Below are positions 47,921 to 59,930 of a DNA stretch of 64,000 nucleotides, piece by piece (positions within the stretch are counted from its first letter, which is position 1; every line of letters begins with the position of its first letter). The notes under the pieces are model-generated. The model made no database searches. It had not been told where the DNA came from and saw only the letters and a list, made by a program, of their open reading frames with translations. Origin of the DNA: Chelonoidis abingdonii (Eukaryota > Chordata > Testudines > Testudinidae); assembly GCF_003597395.2 (NCBI RefSeq), contig NC_133769.1, positions 50,228,349-50,292,348 on the forward strand, given 5' to 3'. Both the position numbers and the translations under genes were made by a program.

Positions 47921-48184
47921 TGCTCTTCTGAAAGCTGTTTCACTTAATGCAGCTGCTTCTAGTCCATAGAGTAATATTGTTAGAACACTGGGTTGATAAA
48001 TTTTCACTTTGGTACCAAACTGAATGTTTTTATTAGTCCATAATTTCATCACCTGCAGGGAAGCACTTGTAGCTAAAGTACAAAGTCCCATAAAGTCCCT
48101 GCTCCAATGACTACTGAATTATTTATACACAGTGGAACACTTCAGCAGGAGAGCTTGAGAGAGACTCACCCCAGAATATCCAAT

Positions 48185-48350
48185 AAGCCAATGAACACGA
48201 CAATCTCCTGCGATGTGGGAAACCCAAGTTCCAATCCCTTCTCCGTGTCAGACAGAGGAGAGAATTCAGTCCAAGTGCCCCAGCCCCCAGATGAGTGCCC
48301 TAACCACAGGGCTAAAAGTTATATGGGAGGCAGCCACCTCCACCCAGAAA
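48185..48350 (+). repeat. SINE-like remnant
   Basis: GATGTGGGAAACCCAAGTTCCAATCCC resembles a Pol III B-box region (GTTCNANTCC). It is followed by CAGATGAGTGCCCTAACCACAGGGCTA. A tRNA-related interspersed repeat is likely; the family was not identified. Confidence 0.5.
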
Positions 48351-48359
48351 AATCCATTT

Positions 48360-51342
48360 GTTTTTCCTGAAAAGTATTCTTCTTATTCACCAAAATATAT
48401 CACATTTTTTGTATTTGGTTTGACCCAAACTTTTTTTTTTTTAAATTCAGAACTATCAGCAAACCAAAAAATCACTTATTTGCCCAGCTCTAGTATATGT
48501 GCTGGTCTGTCCTCTAGGGGTTAGCAGCAATGGGACAGATGTTTTACTGCTACTGAGTGTCGGTGAAACACTGGTCTTATGCTGTGCTAAATATACTAAA
48601 AAGAGAGGGTTCATGGGGGCAGAGATAGAGGCTCTAGTGCAATCCAGCCAGACTGATCTCTCCCTTACTTACACTCACACACACCCTCTGCCATGAGCCT
48701 GCTGAAAATTTGGTGCAGTGTGTTCAGCAAAGAAGGATTTCTCCAGCTCTAGGAAGGCAGATGGCACTTTCTCATGCTCTGCTTGAATGACCAGGCGAGG
48801 TGTGGACCCAGAATGCAAGCTAAGTGCCACTCTCATGGGGTTAACAGACATGCTGCAGCATCTCCTTTGCAAGCCCCCAAAAGACAAACAAATCATAGAT
48901 AAGTTCAACAGCACTCAGAACACAGCCTCCTTGTTAAGGAAAGTCCTTCCCTAAACCACGTGGCTGTAGGAAAATATTTGGTGGGACTTCTGCTATCTAG
49001 CTGGCCTTTTGATCAAGTCAGTTTTGTTTAAAATTGAGGATTTTACAAAGAAAGCACTGAAGAGAGAAGCAACGCTGTTCAGAGCGCTCGTGGCATGAGA
49101 TGTATGTTTTGTGTCGCGGATATCATATGGAGATGAAAACACAGTAAAGCTGCTGTGTGTTTGGAGCCCCAGGCTGCAGGCATGTTGCTGTGTTTCCTTT
49201 ATTTGTTTTACTACTTCCCCTCAAAACTTTTTTGCATCATTTTGGATCTTTTCCCAAGTTGTGGTTTGCATCTCCTGTTTGCTCGCAGGAGGCCTTCAGT
49301 GGATGGCATTAAGTTGTGTTGCCATGGGAGAAGCTATTTGTTATAAAGAAAGACTGTAAAGAAACAAATGCCATTGCCCTCATGTCTGAGGGATGGTGAG
49401 AAAAATATGTAACATCTTAATCAAAAACTATTTGACTGGTGCATGAACTTTAGTTATCTACACATTGAAAATGTGGCAGAATTTGGCTCCTTCAAATGTA
49501 CTTGAACTGGGCAAAGCCCATTCCACAGCTCTGACTAATCCACTTGTCGTGACTGGAATATTTAGGGTTGCTTTTTTATGTCCAGGTAAATCAAAACACA
49601 AGAACTAAGGCTCTGAAAGCAAAAATACTTTAAAAGCTCAGGGTGCTGAATTGGGTGGCTCCAAAGTGGTAAAAATCCACACACTTGACAAATGTCTCTG
49701 TTTATTGTTAGGACTTTTTCCAAGTGATTGAAAGCGTAGTTGAAACCTGACAACTCTTTCTCCCCCTCACATTCCAACTAAGGAACCAGTATGTGGTAAG
49801 ATAACAGCCTAGTGCAGAGACTCTGATTATGTTGAAATTTTACATGGAAGTTGACTTCATCCAATTAATAAGAGCAGGAAATAGGTTTTGTTTTCTCTTT
49901 GGAGGGAAACATTAAGTAATGGCTTTATCTTAATTGGTCAGGCATTGCCCAAGGGACCAAAATTAAGTGGCTGTGGGCCATCAGAGTGCTCAAGAACAGT
50001 AGAATTAACACCCTGATAAAAAAAAGGATTCAGATTGGTTTTCCAGCTTAAAAATAATAAAGTTCTACATGCCAAAAAATGTAATACAATAATGGAAATC
50101 CCGGAGCTTATACAATGGGATCTGATTGTGATCTCTGTGCTCTATTTGTATTCATTTGCAGTGTGAAACAAAGGAAGGTGTTTGGATCCTCTGTCTTTAT
50201 ATAAAGCCTCTGCTACAGCACTCAGGCTGGTCTTGAACCAGGCTTCCCACAGTCTCGCTGCCAAATCTACAAAAATTTTCCTGGCTGACATTCAGGAAAG
50301 TACAGCTCGGGCAGTAGGATGGAAAGTTAAAACACTCTGCCTGGATACACTGAAACATATACAAACACTGCTTGACGTATGGCGTTGATTCACTCTGCAC
50401 AAGCTGTCCCCACTCTATCCTAAGGGGAGAGAATTGCGAAGCTCTTTAAAATCATTTCAGTTAAGAGCTTTAGATGTTAGCAAGAAGAATAACCTAAACA
50501 CTCATCAAGGCACTTTCACTCAGGGAATTAGCAATGTCCAATCAGACTGTAACAATCTTCAAAGTAACGGTGGGTTTGATCCTTGAATGTGCAGCAGCGG
50601 GTGTATTTAAAAAAAATAACAATGGTTGAAGTTAGTATTATTCACCATGCGATTAAAAGATTTCCCTGAACATTATGGAAATTGAAGACATTTAGATGCT
50701 CAATGTTACTCTTCCAGACCGGGGGTAGCTATTCTAATAGCATAGCATGAGGCACAAGCCTTATTTACAGTAGTGCCATCCAGTTAGTACCAGCTACCAC
50801 AGAAAACCTCTGCTTATGGGACAGGAAATGTCTGACTGCCATGGGGAGCATAACAGACACTTGCCTTGTTTATAAAATATCACTGACTATGAGAATCGTG
50901 TTAACTAAGGGGCAAATACTGCCCTGTGCCTCCCTCAATTCTGTAGAGGATCCCCTGGTGGCAGAATGTGTGGTTCCACTGTGCAAGGGAAGAAGGATCT
51001 TGATCTGGGGAGCTGTTGCAGAGGGGGACCTGCTCCATGTGAGGTCCAATCACAGCAGCATGCAAGGGAAGATCTGTTGCTGCATACGGCTGCAATCCTC
51101 TGTCCTGTAAGGAATTGTCTTCAGGCTAGAGTTCACTATTTCAGCTTCAGGGCTGAAGCATCCTCTGAAGAGCAGATCCACAGCAACTCTGGGCACCCGA
51201 GGGGGAAGCATTAGCCCTACTCCTACCTCTGTACAGAGCCCAGGTCTGGGCTGAAGATATGTCCTTAAGCACAAAATCCTGCAACCTGCTATGTCAGAGT
51301 GCTGGTAGGAGAAAAGAGTGGAGGGCTATTTCTGCTGCGGTC
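48360..51342. other. Long unique non-coding stretch
   Basis: About 3 kb without a recognised gene. The ORF at 50182-50388 is preceded by TTGTATTCATTTGCAG, which resembles a splice acceptor, but its 68 residues match no domain I recognise. Poly-T (48431-48442) is the only simple repeat. Confidence 0.45.
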
Positions 51343-51847
51343 TGTGACAGACCAGGGTACAGTCCAGACCAGTGGGGGGCTGTATCACTTCTGCCATGCA
51401 ACCTTGGATGCTTTACAAAGCCTTGCTGAAGTGGTTCCCAGCTGGGCTGCTGACAAACAGCCTTCCAACATGCAAACCGTGCCCTGAGTATCTGTGAGTA
51501 ACTGCAGCCTGCCAGCCTTGGCTATACTGAAGGATGACCCTAACACACTTCCAATCTCAGATTTCCCCCAGAAATGTATGTCCTGTACTGCCCAGACCTT
51601 ACCTGGACAGTACAAATATTTTAAGTCTGTTATTCCTTTAAGGGAATAATATGTCATTTTATTATTTCAAATAGTTATTCAGACACTTCAGTTTGAACAC
51701 ACAGGATTAGATAAAAGAGTAAAACAAGTTTATTAACTACAAAGAAATTTTAAGTGAGAACAAGTAATGAGGCATAAAAGTGAGAAATGGTTGCAAGAAA
51801 AATAAAGTAAAATGGTCATTAATGCCTATCTTAATAAACTATATCAG

Positions 51848-53103
51848 TGTGATGCACTGTACCTCAAAGCAGCATCCTATAACCCGCATATTCATCATTT
51901 GTATATGGTTGTGATATTTCATACAAAGCATCCCTTGTAAGCTGCCACATGGAAGGTCATGATTTGCCAAAACTCATTGTGCTGTCAAAATATATATATA
52001 ATTATTGTGTATCAAGTTATGTGATTTTGCTAAATGGTTGTTATTGAAATTTGTGGTACGATACCCACAGCTAGCTCTCCAGTGGCAACAAAGGAGGAGA
52101 CCACACCCAGGCGGGTCTTAAATGACCATCACCAGCCATTGACCAGCAGGGGAATTGTAAACAAGAGATTTACAATTCAGTAAGAGATAGTTGCGTAAGC
52201 ACCACACAATGTCCTGGTGGGCCAGTACTTTTCCAGGGACATGAATTGAGAGTGTAAAATAAGGGACAATGGCACCATGAGTCCGCCTCTCTCCTCCCCC
52301 ACCTACTCTGAAGACAACAAAAACACTGGGAAGACAAAGGCTTTGAACAAGGGAGATTGGTTTTAGGCTGAGAAGGGAATTCAGCCTGTGTATTAAGAAT
52401 TGTAACTTGCCTGCAATATCCAGTGGAGTGAGAAAAACTGTTTGATTCAAACCTTACTGAGTCTGATAAAGTTTAGGATTTAAAATGTGTGTTTAATTTT
52501 TATTTCTTATGTAACATCCCTGGCTGGGATGATTTAGTTGGGGATTGGTCCTGCTTTGAGCCAGGGGTTGGCTAGATGGCTCAAGGTCCCTTCCAACCCT
52601 GAGGTCCCTTCCAACACTGATATTCTATGATTCTATGATCTGTGACTTTTATGCCTAGCACTTATCACTTACAATTTATCTTTCTGTAGTTAATAAACTT
52701 ATTTTAATGTTTTATGTTTACCAGTGAGTTTTTCTAAAGTTCTTGAGGAACAAAGGCTGGTTCATGTCCACTATCCTTTGACAAAGTGATGAACTAATTA
52801 ATGAGCTTGCATTGTTCAAGAGAAGCTTTTGAGCAGTGTAAGATGGTACATTTCTGGGCGTGCAAGGCTAGGAGGCTGAAGGGATTTGCTGGTGTCTCCC
52901 CCTGTTTACTTCATGAATGGCTTAGAGAGCATTCATGCAATTTAGCTGGTGTGTCCCTGCTTGTTGTTGACTGAGTGATCACAGCACCTGGAGGGGTTTG
53001 CTGCTTGTCACTAGCAAAGCATCATGAGAGACAGACCAGGCTGGTGAATTAAGAGGACACAGCAGTCCCAGAGTTCCAGGTTGTACACTGGGGATCTGTC
53101 ACA
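51848..53103 (+). mobile_element. Solo LTR (1.26 kb) with 5-bp TSD
   Basis: TGTGATGCAC to GGGATCTGTCACA, flanked by ATCAG at 51843-51847 and 53104-53108. The plus strand has GTTAATAAACTTATT near 52690 as a likely polyadenylation signal, and a stretch resembling an R-U5 downstream. No internal coding sequence remains. A CR1 tail lies inside it at 52515-52638. Confidence 0.88.
52515..52638 (+). mobile_element. CR1 3' tail inside solo LTR
   Basis: CCCTGGCTGGGATGATTTAG, TTGGTCCTGCTTTGAGC, GGTCCCTTCCAACCCTGA and the end ATTCTATGATTCTATGAT are a textbook CR1 tail with octamer-like repeats. GAGGTCCCTTCCAAC-type text appears twice in a row, a small internal duplication. Confidence 0.92.
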
Positions 53104-53669
53104 ATCAGATTTAAGCAAAGTTTCTCACCACATGCTTTCAGCAGTTTTACTGACCAAACTCTTTAGGTCAGGGACCTCTTCTCCCAGAGTTTAATGAATG
53201 CTTTCTATTATCTCTTCGGGGGCAGTGTATGTGATAGGTAGAGACAGAAAGAAGGGTCTCTTGGAATGTTTGTCACTTCTTTTTGTAGCTTCAGTGCCTC
53301 TTTTGAAAAACGTTTCCAGCTGAGAACCAGGAGTCAAAAAGTCTATGTGGAAGGATATTCCCTGATTGTTTTTTCATCTGTTTGAACTTCCTTTGTCTTT
53401 CCTTCCTGCCTGATGACTGTTTACTGCTTAGATGTAAATTAAGCAGTGTACACAGTCCTTTGTCTAGGCCAGACCTGTTTGCCAACTTCTGTTGGAACAC
53501 ATGTTAATAACACCATGCAAGGGAATCTTATAACTTCTCATAGAGTGTTGCCACACGTATTTTATCAGGACTATACTGATCTGCAAATAATGAGTTTTCA
53601 AATGATAGCTTACAAGACATGCCTTGTACAAAAAAGATTACAATAGTGTGTAAGGTGTATTCAGTCACA

Positions 53670-53995
53670 CTCTCTCCTTACAAAACTGCAGTAAGGTTAG
53701 CCATTGTCTGACCTGGAGGCAGCAGGTGAGGCTTTGTCTTTGTATGTAGATCTGTGATTGCAGATACGTCACTGAACCCCCACACAAAACTTTTGTAATA
53801 GTTTACCAGACCTATGAAAGACTGCACCTGTTTCTTTGGTTTGGGCTACAGGCCAGTTTACAATGACTTCAACTTTCAAGCAATGAGGGGATATTGGACC
53901 TCCCCCTACCCAGCATCCCAAATAAGGAACTCTGGCTCCTCCAATTTTACACTCAGAGGCTTTTATGGTTAGGCCTGATTGACCTTTGACAGCAC
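53670..53995 (-). pseudogene. Gypsy pol fragment (RT to RNase H junction)
   Basis: On the minus strand, CTGCAGTTTTGTAAGGAGAGAG next to the LTR is the polypurine tract. Farther in (about 53950-53770) it reads GGPIPPHCLKVEVIVNWPVA, TKKQVQSFIGLVNYYKSFV, the conserved Gypsy RT/RNase H linker (KxxAIxxWPxPxTKKQVxSFLGLxxYYRxF). RNase H, integrase and the rest are deleted, so this is an internally deleted relic. Confidence 0.7.
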
Positions 53996-54039
53996 AATCT
54001 TTAAGTGTTTTGGGGTTTTTTGTTTTGTTTTTTTTGTGA

Positions 54040-54147
54040 TCAGCTCAAGTGGAAGTGACTTCAGCAAGGCATTGTAAGGCACCCAAGGTTGCAGGGCAGG
54101 GGTGACACAGCCCCTCACTGGTCTGGACTGGATTCTGATATGTCACA
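54040..54147 (+). repeat. Inverted partial LTR end of second Gypsy element
   Basis: CTTCAGCAAGGCATTGTAAG... to GATATGTCACA is the same LTR terminus as at 51343-51440 but in the opposite direction. The outer ends of the remnant are therefore inverted rather than direct repeats. Confidence 0.75.
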
Positions 54148-54978
54148 CCCTCCTATCCAGATTCTTCCTCAAACATGCATATATTTAGGAGAGCAACACT
54201 GAAGTCTAATACTCAGGTGAGTCTCTTCAAGTCAGGCAGCATGACCTCCAAGGGGCATGGTCGCTGGTTTGGGGATGTGATCAGACCCACATTTCATGCC
54301 AGCATACACACTATGACCTGCATCAGGAACTAGGTAGGAATGCTATCTGGTAATTTTTAAAAGTATCGACCTGCAGGACACCATGCATTTGCACCCCAGC
54401 CCTCAGGATGGGTTTGGTCCCCACCACATGGCTGGCACTTGTTTACTCCCAGCCCTGCAAGCAGCTCCAAGGAGTAAGAGAAGCATTGTGATTAGTGTTA
54501 TCATTTTCCCTCCACAAAGAGCAACCATAGACTTCTCAGTGAGGGTAACTTTTATATTATATCAACAGTCCAAGTAAACAAAGATAATAAATTATGAGCC
54601 CATTAGAAAGCGCAGTGTGTACAGGATTGCCAGCTCCTGTGGTTCTCGAAAAGCACAACCAGCTAAAGTTAGATAACAAAGGACAAATTCATTCCATAAA
54701 GTTAGGTACTAAAGTGAACAACCTTATGCCAGAGATTAGTTTCTATATATTTTCCATATTATATTACATTTTACATTTCTAAGGTCCAGGAAAGCATAAA
54801 GTAGATCAACAACTCCATTAAATATATGGAAGGAGGAATTAGTTTATTAATTTATTCCATCTGACTGGGATGCTTCATTTATTGTATAATGCTGAGTGTG
54901 GTTTTACTTGATGTCAGGACACCCAACGTTTTGGATAAGCACCTTTTAGATGTAGAAATCAACATACATAAAGAATAA
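54148..54978. other. Non-coding, unassigned
   Basis: No recognised gene or repeat. It could include further Gypsy internal sequence too worn to read. Confidence 0.4.
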
Positions 54979-55193
54979 ATTCATAGATTTTAAGGCCAGA
55001 AGGTACCAGTAGATCATCTCACCTGACCACCTGCATAACACAGGCCATAGAATTTCATCCAGTTATTCCTGTAATGAGCCCCACAAGTTGCCTTTGACTA
55101 AAGCATATCTTTTGGGAAGGCACCCAGTCTTGAAAATAGCAAGAGACAGAATCTACCATTTCCCTTGGTAGTTTGTTGCAGTGGTTAATCACC
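54979..55193 (-). mobile_element. CR1 3' end, minus strand
   Basis: CATAGATTTTAAGGCCAGAAGG, AGATCATCTCACCTGACC, CATAACACAGGCCATAGAATTTC and CCTTGGTAGTTTGTTGCAGTGGTTAATCACC are the ordered blocks of a CR1 tail on the minus strand. It abuts the stop codon of the R2-like frame at 55195. Confidence 0.9.
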
Positions 55194-55502
55194 TTCAGAA
55201 TAGGATCATGTCAGCCACAGAATATAAAGCAATTCTGCACAGATTTTCTTTAGACTGATTACTTCTTTCCATACCCAGGAGCTTAAGTACTTCCTGATTA
55301 CCTTTGTTCCATTTCCCACAAGTCCCAAGCACAAAGCCATGAAAGGAGACAATGTTACACCCAGAGATATTTTTGATATCCTCCTCCAGAGTAGTAGTGC
55401 ACCTTCTCCCCATTGACTGCCTCCACACTAATGGAACTATCCTCTCAATGGTCTGTAACATCAACCACAACAGCTTCACGGTCTTTTACAAATACAGTAT
55501 CA

Positions 55503-55673
55503 ATGTTGTTGTAGCCATGTTAGTCCCAGGATACTAGAAAGACAAGGTGGGCGAGGTAATATCTTTTATTGGACCAACTTCTCTTGGTGAGAGAGACAAG
55601 CTCAAAAGCTTGTCTCTCTCACCGACAGAAGTTGGACCAACAGTAGATATTACCTTGCCGATTTTATCCCTCT
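55503..55673. mobile_element. Palindromic Penelope-type insertion, ~13-bp TSD
   Basis: AAATACAGTATCA (55490-55502) and AAACACAATATCA (55674-55686) match at 11 of 13 and flank the insert inside the endonuclease motif (KPDIVF / VKDREAVV). The left arm is a terminal repeat on the minus strand, complete to ...GGCTACAAC. The right arm is the same repeat on the plus strand, truncated. The junction GAGACAAGCTCAAAAGCTTGTCTC is a tight palindrome. Only the 3' half of a hammerhead-like motif (CTCAAAAGC) survives. Confidence 0.75.
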
Positions 55674-55904
55674 AAACACAATATCAGGCTTTCTTAAGTT
55701 ACCATTCTTATTCCTGATACATGGTTCAATCACTGCCTTCCAGCCCAATTTGGTCATTTTATCAACCAGGCATGAATTATCTTATTGTTTCTTATAATCC
55801 AGGCCTTTTTAGTTTTAAAACATTGTCCAGAAATATGGGAAATTGTCTCCTTGACCAAACCACACCATCTACACATAGCATTAACAATTGGCCAAAGAGC
55901 GGGA

Positions 55905-57162
55905 ATGTGCTAATAAAGTTTGCGGATGACACAAAGCTGGGGGGTATTGCTAACACGGAGAAGGATCGGGATACTATTCAGGAAGATCTGGACCACCTTG
56001 TAAACTGGAAGTAATAGTAATAGGAAAATATAATAGTGAAAAGTGCAAGGTCATGCACTTAGGGATTAATAATAAGAATTTTAGATATAAATGGGGACGC
56101 ATCAGTTGGAAGGACAGAGGAGGAGAAGGACCTTGGGGTAATTGGTTGATAGCAGGATGACTATGAGCCGTTAAAAAAGCAAATGCGGTTTTAGGATGCA
56201 TCAGGCGAGGTATTCCAGCAAGGATAAGGAGGTGTTAGTACCGTGTTATATAAGGCGCTGGTGAGACCGCCACGTGGAAATTGTGTGACAGTTCTGGTGT
56301 CCAATGTTTAAGAGGATGAATTCAAACTGGAACAGGTTTCGAGGACAGGCTACTAGGATGATCCGAGGAATGGAAAACCTGCCTTATGAAAGAGAGCTCA
56401 AAGAGCTTGGCTTTGTTAGCCTGGCCAAAGAAGGCTGCGTGGGGATATGCTTGCTCTATATATATTAATCAGAGGGGATTAACGTTAGGGAGGGAGAGGA
56501 ATTATTTACGTTTAGTACAAATGTAGCACAAGGACAAATCGTACAAACTGGATATTAGGATTGTAAGAGCTTGAAATTAGACACGAAGGTTTCAACCCAA
56601 TTTAGGGAGAGTGAAGTTCTAGAACAAGCCTTCTGAGGGGAAGTAGTGGGGGCAAAAGACTATCTGGCTAAGACTAACGCTTGATAAATATAATGGAGGG
56701 GATGAATGATGGGATAGTTTAATTGGGCAATTGATCTTGGTTATCAGCAGATAAGTCTGCTCAATGGTCTGTGAGGGGATGTTGGATGGGATGGGAACTG
56801 AGTTTACTGCAGAGAATTTCTTTCCTGGGTGCTGGCTGGTGAGTCTTGCCCACAATGCTCAGGGTTTTTGCTGATCGCCATATTGGGGTCGGGAAGGAAT
56901 TCCTCCAGGGCGGATCTGGCAAGGCCCCGTGTGAGTTTGTTCCGTCCTCTCTGCAGCGTGGGGCATGGGTCGCTTGCTGGTGGATTCTCTGCAGCTTGAG
57001 GTCTTCAAACCACAATTTTGAGGACTTCAATAACTCAGTCATGGGTTAGGGGTTGTTATAAAAGTGGATGGGTAGGGTTCTGTGGCCTGCCTTGTGCAGG
57101 AGGTGAGACTAGATGATCATATTGGTCCCTTCTGACCTATGAGTCTATGAGTCTATGAGTCT
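55905..57162 (+). pseudogene. CR1 LINE 3' 1.26 kb nested in R2-like element
   Basis: Starts at GTGCTAATAAAGTTTGCGGATGAC, reading NVLIKFADDTKLGGIANTEK with an intact F-A-D-D box. It continues through KVMHLGINNKNF-like and GRIRRGI-like blocks, EFKLEQVSRTGY-like and ERELKELGFVSL, then a non-coding 3' region ending in TATGAGTC repeats (57139-57162). Frequent small indels break the frame. It interrupts the R2-like frame between TRKVLAR and the CCHC knuckle. Confidence 0.93.
57139..57162 (+). repeat. CR1 terminal octamer repeats
   Basis: Three units of TATGAGTC at the CR1 3' end, the short-repeat tail used by CR1 in place of poly(A). Confidence 0.9.
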
Positions 57163-58879
57163 AACTTCTGGCTAGCACTTTCCTTGTAGGGCACAAGTTA
57201 GTTCTTAATTGCAGTGTTGCTATCAGAGTAGAAGATTTATCTAAAAAAGAAAATTTTTAAATAGCACTACTTGTAAGATAATTCTTAAAATAGTGAATAC
57301 CAATTCGTTGGCACTTAAAAATTCTTCTGTTATTAAATTCCTTGACTCTCCACGTTTTGCGGTTGGGTGTGGAGGCACTAACATTTAAAATCTTTTCCAC
57401 TAGATCTGTACCAGCATAAATGAATTAGAAGTCTACCCAGCTGTCCTTGGAAGCCATTTGCCTTCTCCATTTCTGAATTAACATATTGAGAATTTAAACC
57501 AAAAATTTAGTAAGTGCAAGGCCACCATTCCTAATGCTTGAATAAAACAGCCCATCTCTAGTACATTAAGAAAGATGAAAAATGTTTGTGACTGTCTTTC
57601 TAACCAACATATCTAAATTATTTAAAACATTTAGAAGGCACATTCAATAATAAATTATAAAATAATCTGCATGAAATATAAACTTTTAAATTATCAATTT
57701 TTCAGCTCATTTAAGAGGACCCCTATGGAAATTGTTACACCAGTCCACCAGTGATGCATCAACAATCCCTGTCCAAGGTAACCTTGGCACCCAAATATTC
57801 TTCAGATTGTCCAGGCTCCACATATTCTATTAATTCACTGTTTAATCTCCAATTATTATTTGGGCTGACAATATATATTTTATGTTTGAGTACAATGTGG
57901 AATCCCTTGGTCTTCTTGATATTAATTTTAGACCAGTATGGGTAAAAAATTGATTTAAGATATCTAAATTTTCCTTCATATCCTATAGCATCCACTAAAG
58001 ATAGACGCATCATCGCCAAATGCCAAAGTCATGATTTTTTCCCACTGAAATAAAACCACAAAACAATATAAAATAATATTGGAGATAAGAGACCTCTTGT
58101 TTCACCCCACTGCGAATTGGGATAGATTCAGACTGTCCCTCACCTACATAAATTTTTATGGAGCAATTAATATAGAGATCTTTTATAATTTCTATAAATC
58201 TTTCATTAATTCTGAATTTCTTAAAACAATAAATAATATGTTCATGGCCTATAGAATCAGAGGCTTTGGCCGAACTGACAAAAACTGTAGAAATTTTATC
58301 TCCTCTATGTTCAGCTCCTCTAATTAAATTATTAAAAATAGACATATTTTCCCCACATCTCAGAACTGAAATAAAACCTTTTTGTCTCTGACATATTTGA
58401 ATTGTGCAAGTTAGTTGGGTCACTAACATTTAGAATGTATTCTGAGCCAGATTAATCCAGTAGTTATTGGTTTCCATGAAGAGAGATGAGCAAACTTTTC
58501 AGGATCTTCAGATTTGGGGATTAAACTTGTTTTATTTTCCTTCAAATATTCTCAGATTTGTAAATTGTGTATATTATAAAATTGTTGTAATTATGATAGA
58601 ATTTAAATTAAAAATATCCCAAAGATCATTAACTGTAACTTGATTGGGACCAGGAACACTAGGTTTACAAATAGCTTCTAATGCCTCTTGAACTACACCA
58701 GCTGATATTGGCCTCATAAGGAGGTTGTTATTTGTCTGCTCTTCTGCGTGGGGCCATCCTACCATTATACAATGCCCAAAGTTGTCCAAAATCTCTAAGT
58801 AATGTTGTTTAATCTCATTAACAGAAATACTGTATTTAACCCTATCAGGCTCACATGTAATATGTGCTAATCTCTATCA

Positions 58880-59487
58880 GGGCCAGACAATGATCAGCTA
58901 CTAAGTTGTGGTCAGGAGATGAATAGCAAGGTTAGGTCGAGCCAGATCAGTATACAAGGAAGATGGGGTCAGGTGCCAAGCTGCAGACAAACAGCAAAAA
59001 TGGGGTCAAGCCAGGTCAAGATATCAGGAAGTCAGGGTTAGGCACCAGCAGGACCATCCCTAGCTATTCTGGGGCTCTACGCAGTCCCTTCTGCCCCCAC
59101 AGGGTGTGTGTGTGAGGCCAAGGCCTCTGGGGCGGAGGGGGGCAGGGAGGCTGTCCCCAGGCCTCTGTGGGGGGGGGGGCTGGCTTGGGGTACAGGGAGA
59201 AACCACCCCCCAGCACTCACTGGTGGTGAGGCTGAGGTCAGGTCTGCACTTCCCAGCACTGGTGAGTGCGGGCCCGGCCATGCTGCAGAGCTCAGGAGAG
59301 TTGGGGTGGGGGTGGGGTGGAGCAGGGGTGGGAAGAGGCAGGGCTGGGCCAGGCAAGGGGCAGAGTGGGGCGGGGAAGAGGCAGAGCAGGGGCTGGAGCA
59401 GGACGCAGCTTCGCAGGGCACCAGGAAATTTGGTGCCCCAAATTTTCTGGTGCCGTATGCAGCTGCATACTTTGTGTATGGGTAAGG
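58880..59487. repeat. GC-rich MITE-like repeats inserted in R2-like element
   Basis: 58880-59048 is a GGTCAAGCC/GGTCAGGT-type repeat related to the block at 6226-6690. 59049-59487 begins CAGGACCATCCCTAG and ends near GGGTAAGGATT, with a G-rich interior (GGGGTGGGGGTGGGGTGGAG) including a run of 11-12 G at 59167-59178. The long overlapping frames here come from G/C richness. R2-like coding resumes at about 59490. Confidence 0.55.
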
Positions 59488-59756
59488 ATTTTAGGATGTT
59501 CCTTTAATAATTTAACGCTCTCGTGTAGTGATGGGACTTCCCAATATGCTCCCAACAAGTTCATTCTCAGGAACTTGAACCACACTCATTGATGCTTCTT
59601 TAACCCTTTTTAAAGCTAAATTCCTCCTCTGATCTGCTATCTGTTTGTTGGTTTTGGTCTTTAATTGGCTGTCAATACATCTACTAATATTCCTCACACT
59701 AGCGTTTTTTATCTTTGGATTAAAAACTCAATTTCTTCCTGTGAGCAAACCCTAGA

Positions 59757-59930
59757 ACAGTGGTTGGTAACATGCATGTGGCCCATCAGGGTAATCCACT
59801 GGCAGGGCACCAGACCATTTGTTTGCAGTTGAATGACCGCCTACAGTTCGCCATTGGCTGCAGTTCGCCATTCCAGCCAATGGGAGCTACGGGAAGTGGC
59901 GACCAGGCTATGATGTTATTATGTCTATTT
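59757..59930 (+). mobile_element. hAT-type MITE fragment
   Basis: CAGTGGTTGGTAACATGC, GTGGCCCATCAGGGTAATCC and AGCCAATGGGAGCTACGGGAAG are ordered blocks of a common reptile short hAT-like repeat that begins CAGTGGTTC. The right end and TSD were not found. Confidence 0.55.

Larger units (their letters stand above)
51343..53669 (-). repeat. 3' LTR of second Gypsy element (minus strand), split
   Basis: On the minus strand it runs from TGTGACTGAATACACC (53669) to GGTCTGTCACA (51343), preceded by a polypurine tract. Excluding the solo LTR inserted at 51848-53103 it is about 1.07 kb. The interior includes a possible promoter and, near 51730, AGTTAATAAACTTG with a polyadenylation signal in the minus direction. 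The integrity across the inserted LTR (ACTAT-ATCAG-ATTTAAGC) confirms a single original LTR. Confidence 0.8.

Noticed and set aside
50182..50388. Possible host exon preceded by TTGTATTCATTTGCAG
   Set aside because: The acceptor-like site is weak, the reading frame has no recognised homology, and no donor or neighbouring exon could be tied to it.
59077..59592. Long overlapping Gly/Arg/Ala-rich or Pro-rich ORFs on both strands
   Set aside because: G-rich MITE-like repeat; stop-codon depletion from base composition.
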